From positions 1 through 64,000 of the forward strand of contig CAWFPH010000007.1 of assembly GCA_963817615.1 (NCBI GenBank): DNA of 64,000 nt, written 5' to 3'. Below are positions 34,922 to 44,014 of this stretch, one piece after another (within the stretch, counting starts at the first letter, position 1; each line of letters begins with the position of its first letter). Below the pieces are notes generated by a model. The model worked only from the letters and a program-made list of their open reading frames with translations. It was not told where the DNA came from and searched no databases. The position numbers and the translations under genes were made by a program. The DNA comes from FEN-1219 sp963817615. Lineage in GTDB: Bacteria; Pseudomonadota; Gammaproteobacteria; Steroidobacterales; Rariloculaceae.

Positions 34922-35073
34922 TCCCTGGCGGACTCGAGTGAGCGTGGCCGACGGCCGAGCGTGCAACGCAAATCGCGACGATCGTACGCGCGCGGCGCCG
35001 CATCCGGAAGCGCCGTGCCGGTCGCGGCGCGTGTGCTAGAGTGCGGCCACGCGCGTCATTCCGGGGGGAAGTC

Positions 35074-36138
35074 ATGCGAATCGTTACCAGCGTAGCGCTG
35101 CTCGCGGCGCTCTACGGGTTCAGTGCGCATGCGGCCGACAATTGCGATCCGTCGGGCGGGCTCGAGTACGTTTGCGGGCCAAAGAATGCCGAGGATCTCG
35201 TGCGGGTGCCCGGCACCCGCTGGATCATCGCAAGCGGCATGGACGCGGGCGCGGGCATCAAGCTCATCGATTCGCAGAATGGCCGATGGAGCGTGCTCTA
35301 TCCGGGCGACAGTCCCGCCGCGAAGCATGATTCGGCCGCTTTCCCCGACTGCGGGTCGCCGCCGAATCCGGCTCTACTGCAGACGCACGGCTTGAATTTG
35401 CGTCCCGGCCGCGGGGGCCATTCGACGCTCTATGCGGTCGGTCATGGCGCTCGCGAGGCGATCGAGGCGTACGATGTCGACTCGAGCGGACGGATGCCGA
35501 GCCTCGTCTGGACCGGTTGCGTGCCGATGCCGGAAGGGCTCGCCGCGAACAGCGTCGCGTCGTTCGCCGACGGCTCGCTCGTCGCGACCGTGCTGCTCCT
35601 GCCCGGCAAATCGTTTGCCGATTCGGTCGCGCGCCGCCCGACCGGCGCGGTGTTCGAGTGGTCGCCCGGCGAGCATGGCTTCAAGCGCGTCGAGGGCACG
35701 GAGCTTCCGGGCAACAACGGCATCGAGACGTCGCCGGACGGCCGCGAGTTCTTCGTCGTCTCTTCGGGCTTTCAGACGATCGTCGCGTTCTCGCACACGA
35801 ACCCCGCCAAGCAGCTGCGCAGCACACCGCCGCTGCCGTTCACGCCCGACAACGTCCACCGCGCGCCGGACGGCCGGCTGCTCACGGCCGGCATGAAGAA
35901 CGACGTCGCCGAGTGCGGCGGCGCACCGGGTCCTGAGCACGACCTCGCGCGTCTATCGACCTGTCCGCGCGGCACGATCGCGATGGCGATCGACCGGGCG
36001 TCGATGCAGCCTATGCAGGTGCTCGAGACGGCCGCGAACCCGGCCTTCAGCAACGCGACGATGGTGCTGCCCATCGGCGGGGAGTACTGGATCGGCAGCT
36101 TCTCGAGCGACCGGGTGGCGCACGTCGCACCGCGCTGA
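35074..36138 (+). CDS. secreted beta-propeller protein (SMP-30/paraoxonase-like)
   Basis: This 354-residue protein has a signal peptide (IVTSVALLAALYGFSAHA, cut near residue 20). A six-bladed propeller pattern follows, with blades marked by GLNLRPGRGGHSTLYAVGHG, NSVASFADGSLVAT and GNNGIETSPDGREFFVVSSG. Metal-site-like Asn/Glu/Asp residues in the last two blocks resemble the calcium-binding sites of paraoxonase/gluconolactonase enzymes. Six or more Cys suggest disulfides. GGGGGGAAG precedes the ATG at 35074. A lactonase or esterase activity is possible but not shown. It is convergent with the tandem receptors. Confidence 0.8.
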   Translation: MRIVTSVALLAALYGFSAHAADNCDPSGGLEYVCGPKNAEDLVRVPGTRWIIASGMDAGAGIKLIDSQNGRWSVLYPGDSPAAKHDSAAFPDCGSPPNPALLQTHGLNLRPGRGGHSTLYAVGHGAREAIEAYDVDSSGRMPSLVWTGCVPMPEGLAANSVASFADGSLVATVLLLPGKSFADSVARRPTGAVFEWSPGEHGFKRVEGTELPGNNGIETSPDGREFFVVSSGFQTIVAFSHTNPAKQLRSTPPLPFTPDNVHRAPDGRLLTAGMKNDVAECGGAPGPEHDLARLSTCPRGTIAMAIDRASMQPMQVLETAANPAFSNATMVLPIGGEYWIGSFSSDRVAHVAPR

Positions 36139-36347
36139 CGCGGCCGCTTCGACCGCCGCCGCGCGTCGCCGCTCCTGTCGACTCGCGTTCGCTCGTTGCG
36201 CCTTCGGGCATCCTTGCCGGAGGCCAAGCTCCGGTGCCGCACCTTCAGCACAGTCAGGTGTTGGATCTGCTTCCGCCGGTGCGGGATCGGTTTCGCCGAT
36301 GATCCGCAGCCGTGCGGCGCCACATGAACGCCGGCCCCGAAAAGAAG

Positions 36348-36381
36348 AAGGGCGTCGACGACCGCAGTCGTCGACGCCCTT
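36348..36381 (-). terminator. intrinsic terminator after first tandem receptor
   Basis: A perfect 15-bp hairpin: left arm 36348-36362, loop CGCA, right arm 36367-36381. On the minus strand, the stem is followed by a T-rich run (CTTCTTTTC), giving the classic terminator form. It lies 45 bases past the stop at 36426. The inner 13-bp arms and loop are identical to the hairpin after the second receptor. Confidence 0.85.
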
Positions 36382-36425
36382 GGTTCAAGAGCGCGTCGGC
36401 CGCTCGCCGGCCGACGCCGTGCCGA

Positions 36426-38822
36426 TCAGAACCTGAAGTTCAGCGTCACGCCGGCTTCGCGCGGTCGACCGACCGTCGCGAAGTCGAAGCCCCAGATGCC
36501 ATGGAAGAACCCCGAGTTGATCAGCCGCTCGTCGGAGAGGTTCGTGCCGAACACCGACAGATCCCACTTCCCATCGGTCGGCTGATACGTCATGCGCACG
36601 TTCGTGAGGCCCGAGCCGCCGCTCTCGTCGAAGCCGGCCGGCACGGCCGTCCAGTAGTCCGTACGCAGGAACGGCAGCGAGCGCCAAAACTGCGACTGAT
36701 ACAGGTAGTCGACTCGAGTCACGAGCGACGCGCCGCTCTTGAGCTTCGCGTCATACTGGACGCCGATGCTGCCCGTCGTCTTCGGCGCCTGGGCGAATGC
36801 CGTGCTCGTATCGAGCGCGAACGTACCCGGAGCGACCTCCGTGTACTTCGTATCGAGCTTGCCGACGTTGACGTTGAAGAGCAGCTTGTCGGTCGGAACG
36901 ATCGTGAGCTCGAGCTCGGCACCCTGTGCCAGCGCCGCACCGACGTTCGTCGTCAGCAAGGCCGGCAGCTGATGCCCCTGATCATCGAGCACCACGCCCG
37001 CGGATTGAATATCCTTCCAGACCGTATGGAAGATCGTCGCGTTCACGCGTAGATGCTTGTTCGCGAGATCCGAGCGCAAGCCGATTTCGCTGTTCTCGAG
37101 CGTCTGGGGTAGATACGGCGACAGTACGCGATTGCCGTTCGCGGGGTTGGTGTACACCGCGGTTCCGCCCGAATCGAATCCCTCCGAGTAACCGATGTAG
37201 CCCATCACGTCCGGACTGAACTGCTTCTGCAGCGACAGGCGCTTCGTGTTCTTGTCGAAGCTAGCGGGCGTGCCCGCCCGACCGACGGAGGATCCCGCGA
37301 ACACGTCGCCCACGAACTCGACGTTCGAGCTCGGCGCACGAGGTGCCGTAACGCCCGCGACGGCGGTCAACGGTTGCGCCAAGTCGTTCTGTTGGTGATG
37401 TCGCAGGCCGACCGTGAGATTCATCGTGTCGCCGAGCTTGACCGTGATTTCGCCGAACGCGGCCCAACCGTCCTGGTCATAGCGCGTGATACTGTCGAAT
37501 CGCCCACCGGGGCCGCTCGCCCCCGCGTAGACGGCCTGGCAGCCGAGCAACGGGGCTTGCGCGGCGGCGTCGATGCAGATCTGCGACGCGTAGGCGGCGT
37601 TGATGTCGTAGAGGCCCGAAACGAACTCTTCGACCTGATAACGCGTGCCGCGCGTGCGGTTGATCTGATTCCAGTAATAGGCGCCGCCGACCCAAGTGAT
37701 GCGGTCCCCTCCGCCGGAGACTTGCACTTCCTGGCTGAATACATGGAGGCGGTTCTGGTTCACGTCCTCCACGAGCTGGTATTGGCTGTTGTCCCAGTCG
37801 GTGATGGCTCTATTGCTCTGCGTCGTCTGCGCGGTCAGGAACTCGATCTTCAGCTTGTCCGTAAGGTTCCACGTGAGGTCCGACGAGAATTGATCGGTGT
37901 TCACGCGGTCGGGCAGGTTGACTTCCGAGCGGTCCTGCCACTCGCCGACCAAGCCGCCGGGCTCGCCGGCTGTCTGCGTATGGGCATTGAACGCTTCGTA
38001 TCCGGCCGCCTCGTAGAGGTCCGGAACGCCGACCGCCTGGCCGGCCTGCGGGTACGTGCCTTTGAAAACGGCGTCCTGAATGCGCGGCTCGGTGAAGTTG
38101 CTGCCGTTGGTCTGATAGTTGAATCGCCACGACATCTTGTCGGTCGGCGTCCACAGGATGTCGCCGTGGAACACCTTCTGATCGACGCCGCCGTTGTTCT
38201 TGCCGGTCGTGAGGCTGTGCACGTAGCCGTCGCGATACAGACTCGCGCCCGTGAACTTCGTCAGCAACTTATCCGTCAGCGGCAAGTTGACCGAGAGCTT
38301 CACGTCGCGTCGATCGAGCGTGCCGACCGTGCCGGTCACGTCCGCCGAATACTCGTTCGTCGGCTTCTTCGTCCAGATGCGAATCGCGCCGCCGGTCGAA
38401 TCGCGGCCGAACGTCGTGCCTTGCGGTCCGCGCAGCACTTCGATGCGGTCGATGTCGACAAACTCCTGCGTCAGCAAGCCTGCCGTGCCGACCTGCCACA
38501 CGCCGTCGATGTAGGTGCCGACGTTCGGGATGCCGCGAACCCGAAAGTTGGGCTGCTCCGTTCCGCCGCCGCCGCCGGTGATGACGAGGTTCGGAATGGC
38601 TTGGCTCACGCGCTCGAGCGAGTCGAGGCCGCGCAGCTCGAGGTTATCGCCGGTGACGGCAACGATCGAAATCGGCACCTGCTGCAAGTTTTCCTCGCGG
38701 CGGGTGGCGGTCACGACGATTTCTTCCAGGCCTTCTTGTGCCTGTTGTCCGTAGGAAGCAAAGGATACAAAAGACGGAATCGACGCTGCGAGCAGGCAGC
38801 GAATGGCCCTGCTGGATCTCAT
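36426..38822 (-). CDS. TonB-dependent receptor, first tandem paralogue
   Basis: This 798-residue receptor has a signal peptide (AIRCLLAASIPSFVSFASYGQ) and a plug beginning with the TonB-box-like EEIVVTATRREENLQQVPISI. The plug carries a run of five Gly (ITGGGGGTEQ) and FRVRGIPNVGTYIDGVWQ. The barrel ends in REAGVTLNFRF. The start at 38822 is supported by AGGGGG five bases upstream. It is very similar along its full length to the next gene, so the two arose by tandem duplication. The receptor type is common in Sphingomonadales and Steroidobacterales, often for plant- or sugar-derived substrates, but the ligand is not known. Matching operators and terminators flank both copies. Confidence 0.93.
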   Translation of the reverse strand: MRSSRAIRCLLAASIPSFVSFASYGQQAQEGLEEIVVTATRREENLQQVPISIVAVTGDNLELRGLDSLERVSQAIPNLVITGGGGGTEQPNFRVRGIPNVGTYIDGVWQVGTAGLLTQEFVDIDRIEVLRGPQGTTFGRDSTGGAIRIWTKKPTNEYSADVTGTVGTLDRRDVKLSVNLPLTDKLLTKFTGASLYRDGYVHSLTTGKNNGGVDQKVFHGDILWTPTDKMSWRFNYQTNGSNFTEPRIQDAVFKGTYPQAGQAVGVPDLYEAAGYEAFNAHTQTAGEPGGLVGEWQDRSEVNLPDRVNTDQFSSDLTWNLTDKLKIEFLTAQTTQSNRAITDWDNSQYQLVEDVNQNRLHVFSQEVQVSGGGDRITWVGGAYYWNQINRTRGTRYQVEEFVSGLYDINAAYASQICIDAAAQAPLLGCQAVYAGASGPGGRFDSITRYDQDGWAAFGEITVKLGDTMNLTVGLRHHQQNDLAQPLTAVAGVTAPRAPSSNVEFVGDVFAGSSVGRAGTPASFDKNTKRLSLQKQFSPDVMGYIGYSEGFDSGGTAVYTNPANGNRVLSPYLPQTLENSEIGLRSDLANKHLRVNATIFHTVWKDIQSAGVVLDDQGHQLPALLTTNVGAALAQGAELELTIVPTDKLLFNVNVGKLDTKYTEVAPGTFALDTSTAFAQAPKTTGSIGVQYDAKLKSGASLVTRVDYLYQSQFWRSLPFLRTDYWTAVPAGFDESGGSGLTNVRMTYQPTDGKWDLSVFGTNLSDERLINSGFFHGIWGFDFATVGRPREAGVTLNFRF

Positions 38823-38873
38823 AGTTCCCCCTGAAGGTGCTTTTGGCGAGAAGCTTCTTGATAGTCCCCAAAA

Positions 38874-38936
38874 CGTAACTGTGCGTATAGTCACGTTCGG
38901 GGACGAATGTTGCGCCGTTGAGATTCTCCGCGCAAC
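38874..38936 (-). promoter_or_regulatory. paired inverted repeats upstream of first tandem receptor
   Basis: Two inverted repeats lie about 50-115 bases before the start. The nearer is CGTAACT-N8-AGTCACG at 38874-38895 within a longer palindrome (38864-38904). The farther is GTTGCGC-N14-GCGCAAC at 38909-38936. Both recur, with the same internal spacing, before the second receptor. They are candidates for binding sites of one regulator; the nearer repeat may overlap the promoter. Confidence 0.6.
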
Positions 38937-39070
38937 TGGGCGGCACCGTATTTGAGGCTATTGACACGCGGACAGGCACGTTTTGTTGCGTCGGCGCTAC
39001 GATTTTCGGATTATGGCCGTGGTTTCCGCGCATCCAGCATTCTTGGGAGGTCCCGGCCCTGAAATGCAAA

Positions 39071-39100
39071 GGGCGTCGACGACCGCAGTCGTCGACGCCC
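39071..39100 (-). terminator. intrinsic terminator after second tandem receptor
   Basis: A perfect 13-bp hairpin (left arm 39071-39083, loop CGCA, right arm 39088-39100) is followed on the minus strand by TTTGCATTTC. It is 43 bases after the receptor stop. The 30 bases of the hairpin are identical to those at 36350-36379, so the terminator was copied with the gene. Confidence 0.85.
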
Positions 39101-39142
39101 CGGAGGCGCTCGTCGGCCGGTGCGCGGCCGACGGCGTGCGCG

Positions 39143-41551
39143 TCAGAACCGGAAGTTCATCGTCACGCCGGCTTCGCGCGGTCGACCGACCGTCGCGAAG
39201 TCGAAGCCCCAAATACCGTGGAAGAAACCCGAGTTGATCAACCGCTCGTCGGTGAGGTTCGTCCCGAACACCGACAGATCCCACTTCGCATCGCTCGGCT
39301 GGTACGTGAGTCGCAGGTTCGTGATGCCCGAGCCGCCGCTTTCGTCGAATCCAGCGGGCACCGCGGTCCAGTACGAGGTCCGGAGGAAAGGCAGCGACCG
39401 CCAGAACGCCGATTGGTATAGATAGTCGAGCCGAGTCACGAGCGACGCTCCGTCTTTGAGCTTCGCGTCGTACTGGATGCCGATGCTGCCGGTCGTCTTC
39501 GGCGCCTGCGCGAACTCGGTGTTCGTGTCGAGCGCGAACGTGCCCGGCGCGATCTTCGTGTACTTCGCGTCGAGCGTGCCCGCGTTCACGTTGAGCAGCC
39601 AGTTGTCGTTCGGCACGATCGTGAGCTCGAGCTCCGCACCTTTGGTCACCGCTTCACCGACGTTCGTCGTGAGCAGCTGCGGCAGCTGGTGGCCCTGCGC
39701 GTCGAACACCGCGCCCGCGGACTGAATGTCCTTCCAGACCGTGTGGAACAGCGTCGCGTTGACCCGCAGGTGCTTGTTCGCGAGGTCCGAACGAACGCCG
39801 ACCTCGGAATTCTCGAGCGTCTGCGGCACGTAGGACGAGATCATCCGGTCGCCCGACGCCGGATCGATGTACGCGGCCGCGCCGCCGGAGTCGAAGCCTT
39901 CGGAGTACGCGACGTAGCCCATCACGTCGGGGCTGAATTGCTTCTGCAGGGACAGCTTCTTCGTGTTCTTGTCGAAGCTGTTCGGCGTCGACGCGAGGCC
40001 GACCGCCGAGCCGCCGAACACGTTGCCGACGAAGTCGAGATTCGCACTCGCGGCTTTCGGCGCGGTGTAGCCCGCCACGACCGCGAGCGGTTGGACGAGA
40101 TCGTTCTGCTTGTGATGACGCAGCCCAACCGTGAGATCGATCGTATCGGACAAGTGCACGGTCGCCTCGCCGAACACGGCCCAGCCGTCTTGATCGTAAC
40201 GGTTCAGCGTGTCGTAGCGGCCGCCGGGTCCGCTCGCGGACGCGTAGACGTCTTGGCAGTCGAGCAGCGTGCCCGCCGGCGGATTCGGTCCGTGCTCGAC
40301 GGACGTGCAGATCGGGCTCGCGAACGCCGCGTTGATGTCGTACAGGCCGGAGACGAACTCCTCGACCTGATAGCGCGAGCTGCGCGTGCGGTTGATCTGA
40401 TTCCAGTAGTACGCGCCGCCGACCCAGTTCACGCGGCCTTGGCCGCCCGAGATCTGGATCTCCTGGCTGAACACGTGCAGCCGGTTCTGGTTGACGTCCT
40501 CGACGAGCTGGTACTGGCTGTTGTCCCAGTCGGTGATGGCTCTGTTTTGCTGAGTCGTCTGCGCGGTCAGGAACTCCATCTTCACCGTGTCGGTGAGGTT
40601 CCACGTCAGGTCCGACGAGAATTGATCGGTTACGACCGAGTCCGGCAGGTTGATCTCGGAGCGGTTCTCCCATTCGCCGACGACGCCGCCCGGGAAACCC
40701 GCCGATTGCGTCTGCGCGTTGAACGGCTCGAGTCCGGCGGCCTCGTACAAATCGGGCACGCCGACCGCCTGGCCGGCCTGCGGGTAGGTTCCCTTGAACA
40801 CGGCGTCTTGCAGCCGCGGCTCCGTGAAGTGGCTTTGGTTGCTCTGATAGTTGAAGCGCCAAGACAGCTTGTCGGTCGGCATCCACAGGATGTCGCCGTG
40901 GAATACCTTCTGGTCGACGCCGCCCTGGTTGTCGCCCGTCGTCAAGCTGTGGACGTAACCGTCGCGGTACAGGCTCGCGCCCGTGAACTTCGTGAGCAGC
41001 TTGTCGGTGACCGGTAGGTTGACCGACAGCTTGACGTCGCGCCGATCGAGCGTGCCGACCGTGCCCGTGATGTCGGTGCTGTATTCGTTCGTCGGCTTCT
41101 TCGTCCAGATGCGGATCGCGCCGCCGGTCGAGTCGCGGCCGAACGTAGTGCCCTGCGGTCCGCGCAGAATTTCGATGCGGTCGATGTCGACGAACTCCTG
41201 GGTCAGCAAACCGGCCGTGCCGACCTGCCAGACGCCGTCGACATAGGTGCCGACGTTCGGGATGCCGCGCACCCGGAAGTTGGTCTGCTCCGTGCCGCCG
41301 CCGCCGCCGGTCACGACGAGATTCGGAATCGCCTGGCTCACGCGTTCGAGTGAATCCAGACCTCGCAGCTCGAGGTTGTCGCCGGTGACGGCAACGATCG
41401 AGATCGGCACCTGCTGGAGGTTCTCCTCGCGTCGCGTGGCGGTGACGACGATCTCTTCCAAGCCTTGGTCGGCCTGTTGAGCGTACGAAGCAAACGAGAC
41501 GAAAGATGGGATCGACGCTGCGAGGAGACAGCGTATTGCCTTGGCTCTCAT
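39143..41551 (-). CDS. TonB-dependent receptor, second tandem paralogue
   Basis: This 802-residue receptor is a close paralogue of the gene at 36426-38822. The signal peptide, plug and barrel end (REAGVTMNFRF) are nearly the same. Differences cluster in extracellular-loop-like segments, for example around residues 425-445, where four residues and a Cys pattern differ (CTSVEHGPNPPAGTLLDC). The start at 41551 has AGGGGG five bases upstream. Divergence confined to loops suggests changed ligand or phage/colicin recognition, which is an inference. The promoter region repeats are the same as in the first copy. Confidence 0.93.
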   Translation of the reverse strand: MRAKAIRCLLAASIPSFVSFASYAQQADQGLEEIVVTATRREENLQQVPISIVAVTGDNLELRGLDSLERVSQAIPNLVVTGGGGGTEQTNFRVRGIPNVGTYVDGVWQVGTAGLLTQEFVDIDRIEILRGPQGTTFGRDSTGGAIRIWTKKPTNEYSTDITGTVGTLDRRDVKLSVNLPVTDKLLTKFTGASLYRDGYVHSLTTGDNQGGVDQKVFHGDILWMPTDKLSWRFNYQSNQSHFTEPRLQDAVFKGTYPQAGQAVGVPDLYEAAGLEPFNAQTQSAGFPGGVVGEWENRSEINLPDSVVTDQFSSDLTWNLTDTVKMEFLTAQTTQQNRAITDWDNSQYQLVEDVNQNRLHVFSQEIQISGGQGRVNWVGGAYYWNQINRTRSSRYQVEEFVSGLYDINAAFASPICTSVEHGPNPPAGTLLDCQDVYASASGPGGRYDTLNRYDQDGWAVFGEATVHLSDTIDLTVGLRHHKQNDLVQPLAVVAGYTAPKAASANLDFVGNVFGGSAVGLASTPNSFDKNTKKLSLQKQFSPDVMGYVAYSEGFDSGGAAAYIDPASGDRMISSYVPQTLENSEVGVRSDLANKHLRVNATLFHTVWKDIQSAGAVFDAQGHQLPQLLTTNVGEAVTKGAELELTIVPNDNWLLNVNAGTLDAKYTKIAPGTFALDTNTEFAQAPKTTGSIGIQYDAKLKDGASLVTRLDYLYQSAFWRSLPFLRTSYWTAVPAGFDESGGSGITNLRLTYQPSDAKWDLSVFGTNLTDERLINSGFFHGIWGFDFATVGRPREAGVTMNFRF

Positions 41552-41597
41552 GGGGTCCCCCTGACGGCTTGACCGATGTCCTTGTGGTGTCCACGAG

Positions 41598-41659
41598 CGT
41601 AACTGACTCAAGAGTTACACTCGGGCTCGATGTTGCGCCGTAGCGATTTTGCGCGCAAC
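41598..41659 (-). promoter_or_regulatory. paired inverted repeats upstream of second tandem receptor
   Basis: CGTAACT-N8-AGTTACA at 41598-41619 sits within a longer repeat (41594-41623), and GTTGCGC-N14-GCGCAAC lies at 41632-41659. The arms and spacer lengths match those before the first receptor, although the spacer bases differ. The conservation of arms against a changed spacer favours protein binding over chance. Confidence 0.6.
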
Positions 41660-42006
41660 CCTGAAACCCGCACCTGCAAAGGGTTTCCGGGCTTTCCCCG
41701 ATCGCTCGTCGCGCCAGAACAACGCCCTGACGAACCGTCCTGTTCGGGTCAAAGCGCGGCCGTTCTTGGCTCGAATTCGGGTATTTTCGGTGCCGGTAGT
41801 CGGCTTGCCAGGGGCCGGCCGGTCGAGCGGCGGCCGCGTAAATTTTTTTCGCGCGGCAACGCGGTGCGCGGCTGACCCCGTCGCTTTGCGCAAACGTGGC
41901 GCCAAATGCCGTGCGCTCGAAGAATGCCGCGACCGCTGGCGGCGCGCCTGGCGGCGTTCTACCGGCCCGCCTAAAATCGGCTGCTCGCCTTGCGAGGGTC
42001 CCGAAA
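41660..42006. other. intergenic region with no recognised gene
   Basis: About 350 bases lie between the second receptor promoter and the TorF-like gene. Open frames on both strands here are Arg-rich shadows without family resemblance. It presumably holds the promoter of the TorF-like gene; no clear motif was seen. Confidence 0.45.
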
Positions 42007-42732
42007 TTGACCGTCCGGCACGCTCTATCGTCGCTCGCTGCCGCCGCCGCGCTCGCTGCCGCCGCGCCGAGCCATGCGCAACGTGCAGCCCCGGAGCTGA
42101 ACGGCTATCTCACGCTTGCGAGCGGCTATTGGGACCGCGGCCTGTCGCAAAACGACGGTCCGTCGCTGCAACTCGGCATCGATTACCAGCGCCAGAGCGG
42201 GCTGTTCGTCGGCGCATCGGCCGTGAACGTCGACTACGCGATGGAATACAGCGAGGCGCGGGCGCGCACGGTGGAGGCGGAGGGCTACGTCGGCTTCAAC
42301 CGCAAGCGCGGCAACGTTTCCTTCACTGCGACGCTCGGCCGCTACGTCTACCCGCGCACGGGCGGTTCCTACGATTACAACGAATGGAGCGGCACGGTGG
42401 GATTCCGCGATCGGCTGTTCTATACCGCGGCCTACGCGAGCGACTTCTATGCGCTCGGCCGCAGAGCGCTCGATCAACAGCTGTCGATGGCGTGGCCGCT
42501 GCGCGGCAACGTCGAGCTCGGCGCGACCGTGGGGCATTTCGCCCTCGCGGACACGGCCGCTAATTTCTCGCATTGGAACATCGGTGCGTCGAAGGTGATT
42601 AGGCGTGTCGTGCTCGACCTGCGTTACTACGATAGCGGCTACGAGGGGGTCGGTTATCTCGGCGCCGCGGACGCGAATCACTACGTGCTCAGCGTGTCCT
42701 ACGCGCTGCGCGGCGCAAGACCGCGGTTGTAG
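42007..42732 (+). CDS. TorF-family outer-membrane porin-like protein
   Basis: This protein of about 241 residues has a signal peptide (LSSLAAAAALAAAAPSHAQ) and a beta-barrel rich in aromatic residues. LTLASGYWDRGLSQNDGPSLQLGIDY is the N-terminal signature of the TorF/Gcw_chp family. The proposed start is TTG at 42007 with GAGGG eight bases upstream; the ATG at 41896 would give a leader of over 60 residues. The protein ends LSVSYALRGARPRL. The family is thought to form small porins; the substrate is unknown. Confidence 0.8.
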   Translation: MTVRHALSSLAAAAALAAAAPSHAQRAAPELNGYLTLASGYWDRGLSQNDGPSLQLGIDYQRQSGLFVGASAVNVDYAMEYSEARARTVEAEGYVGFNRKRGNVSFTATLGRYVYPRTGGSYDYNEWSGTVGFRDRLFYTAAYASDFYALGRRALDQQLSMAWPLRGNVELGATVGHFALADTAANFSHWNIGASKVIRRVVLDLRYYDSGYEGVGYLGAADANHYVLSVSYALRGARPRL

Positions 42733-42736
42733 GCAA

Positions 42737-44014
42737 TTAGAAGCGGACGAGACGAACGCCGTGCGTGCACAGCGTCGTGCCGCTCAGCCGCTCGAGTGCG
42801 CGGCAGGCGTTGATCGAGTTGCCGCCCGGTGAATGCGTCGTGGTCTCGGTGAGCAACGCGGCCACGCGGTCCGCATCGATCTTGGGCTCCCTTTCCAGCA
42901 GCAGCGCGATCACGCCGGTCGCGTGCGCAGCCGCGAGCGAGTTGCCGCTCAAGAACGCGTAACCGTCGCCGGGCGTCGTGGTCAGCACGTCCGTCGCGGG
43001 CGCCGCCACTTCGAACGGCGATGCACCGGGCGCATCCGACGTTGCGTGCGCGGCGAGCACTTTCGGATGCGAGGCGGGGAACGGCAGCTCGCTCGTGCGC
43101 GTCTCCGGCAGCGCGCTCACGACGATGATGCCGCGCGCGACGATCTCGTCGAGCAGCCGCGACAGCAGCGGATCCTCGGGGCCCGCGAGGCTCAGGTTGA
43201 TCACGTTCGGTCTGAGCTCGATCGCGACCTCGAGCGCGCGCGCGAGCGAGAACGTCGAGCATTTGGCGGCCACGCTGTCCGGGGCGACGGACCAGCACGC
43301 ACGCAATGCGGCGATTCCGACGTCGGGCGCGACGCCGACGATGCCCTCGCGATTGTTCATCGCCGACGCGATGATGCCCGCGATTGCGGTGCCGTGAATC
43401 TCGCCGTCGCGCGGCGCGCGGTGAGCGTCGCCGACGAGATCGCGAGCGAGCCGGACCCTGCCGCGCAGCTCCGGATGATTGCCGTCCACGGCCGAGTCGA
43501 TGATCGCGACCGACACGCCGCGGCCCGTCGCGAGCGCGTGCGCGTCCTCGAGATCGAGAGCGGCCGCGGCCGACTGCAGGTCGACGTACGGGTCGTCGAA
43601 GCTCGACGTCTGCGTGTCGAACACGTGCATGCGCTGCACGAGCTCGACGCGCGGATCGTTCGCGAGCTCCGCGATCACGGCGTCGACCGAGCGGCCCTCG
43701 GGAACCGCAAGCACCTCGCAATACACGGAGAGCGTTTGGATCGGCCAGCCCTCGACGCGCTCGAGCGAATGCTCGTGCGCGAGCCGGCTCAAGATGCGGT
43801 CGACCGAGGGCGTCGGTCCGTAGCGGCGCTGCTGGTAGCGCTGGCTCGGCGTTCCGGTGAGGCCGAGCGCGAGCGACTCGGGTTGCCGCACCGTCACGAG
43901 TATTTCCCGACTCGCCGCCGCCGTGCCATCGTCGTCGTGTGCCGCGCGCGGCACGCTCGTCGCGCAGGCGCTCGCGAGCAGCGCGAGCACGAGCACGAGC
44001 ACGGCACGGATCAT
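42737..44014 (-). CDS. S8 subtilase-like lipoprotein in an ECF sigma operon
   Basis: This is a 425-residue protein with a lipobox-like signal (LLASAC, C17). A propeptide-like segment (about residues 95-130) is followed by the peptidase domain with the catalytic triad D173 (VAIIDSAVDG), H207 (GEIHGTAIAG) and S359 (LSGNSLAAAHATG). The oxyanion-hole Asn usually found in an AAGN block is not seen; the matching place reads VVSALPETRT. This may lower activity or mark a subfamily. Its ATG overlaps the stop of the anti-sigma gene (ATGA). It may be the regulated output of the sigma factor or take part in signal transfer. Confidence 0.88.
   Translation of the reverse strand: MIRAVLVLVLALLASACATSVPRAAHDDDGTAAASREILVTVRQPESLALGLTGTPSQRYQQRRYGPTPSVDRILSRLAHEHSLERVEGWPIQTLSVYCEVLAVPEGRSVDAVIAELANDPRVELVQRMHVFDTQTSSFDDPYVDLQSAAAALDLEDAHALATGRGVSVAIIDSAVDGNHPELRGRVRLARDLVGDAHRAPRDGEIHGTAIAGIIASAMNNREGIVGVAPDVGIAALRACWSVAPDSVAAKCSTFSLARALEVAIELRPNVINLSLAGPEDPLLSRLLDEIVARGIIVVSALPETRTSELPFPASHPKVLAAHATSDAPGASPFEVAAPATDVLTTTPGDGYAFLSGNSLAAAHATGVIALLLEREPKIDADRVAALLTETTTHSPGGNSINACRALERLSGTTLCTHGVRLVRF

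Noticed and set aside
36426..41551. The near-identical receptor genes as a possible assembly duplication.
   Set aside because: The copies differ at many scattered codons, in loop lengths and in the operator spacers, so they are true paralogues.
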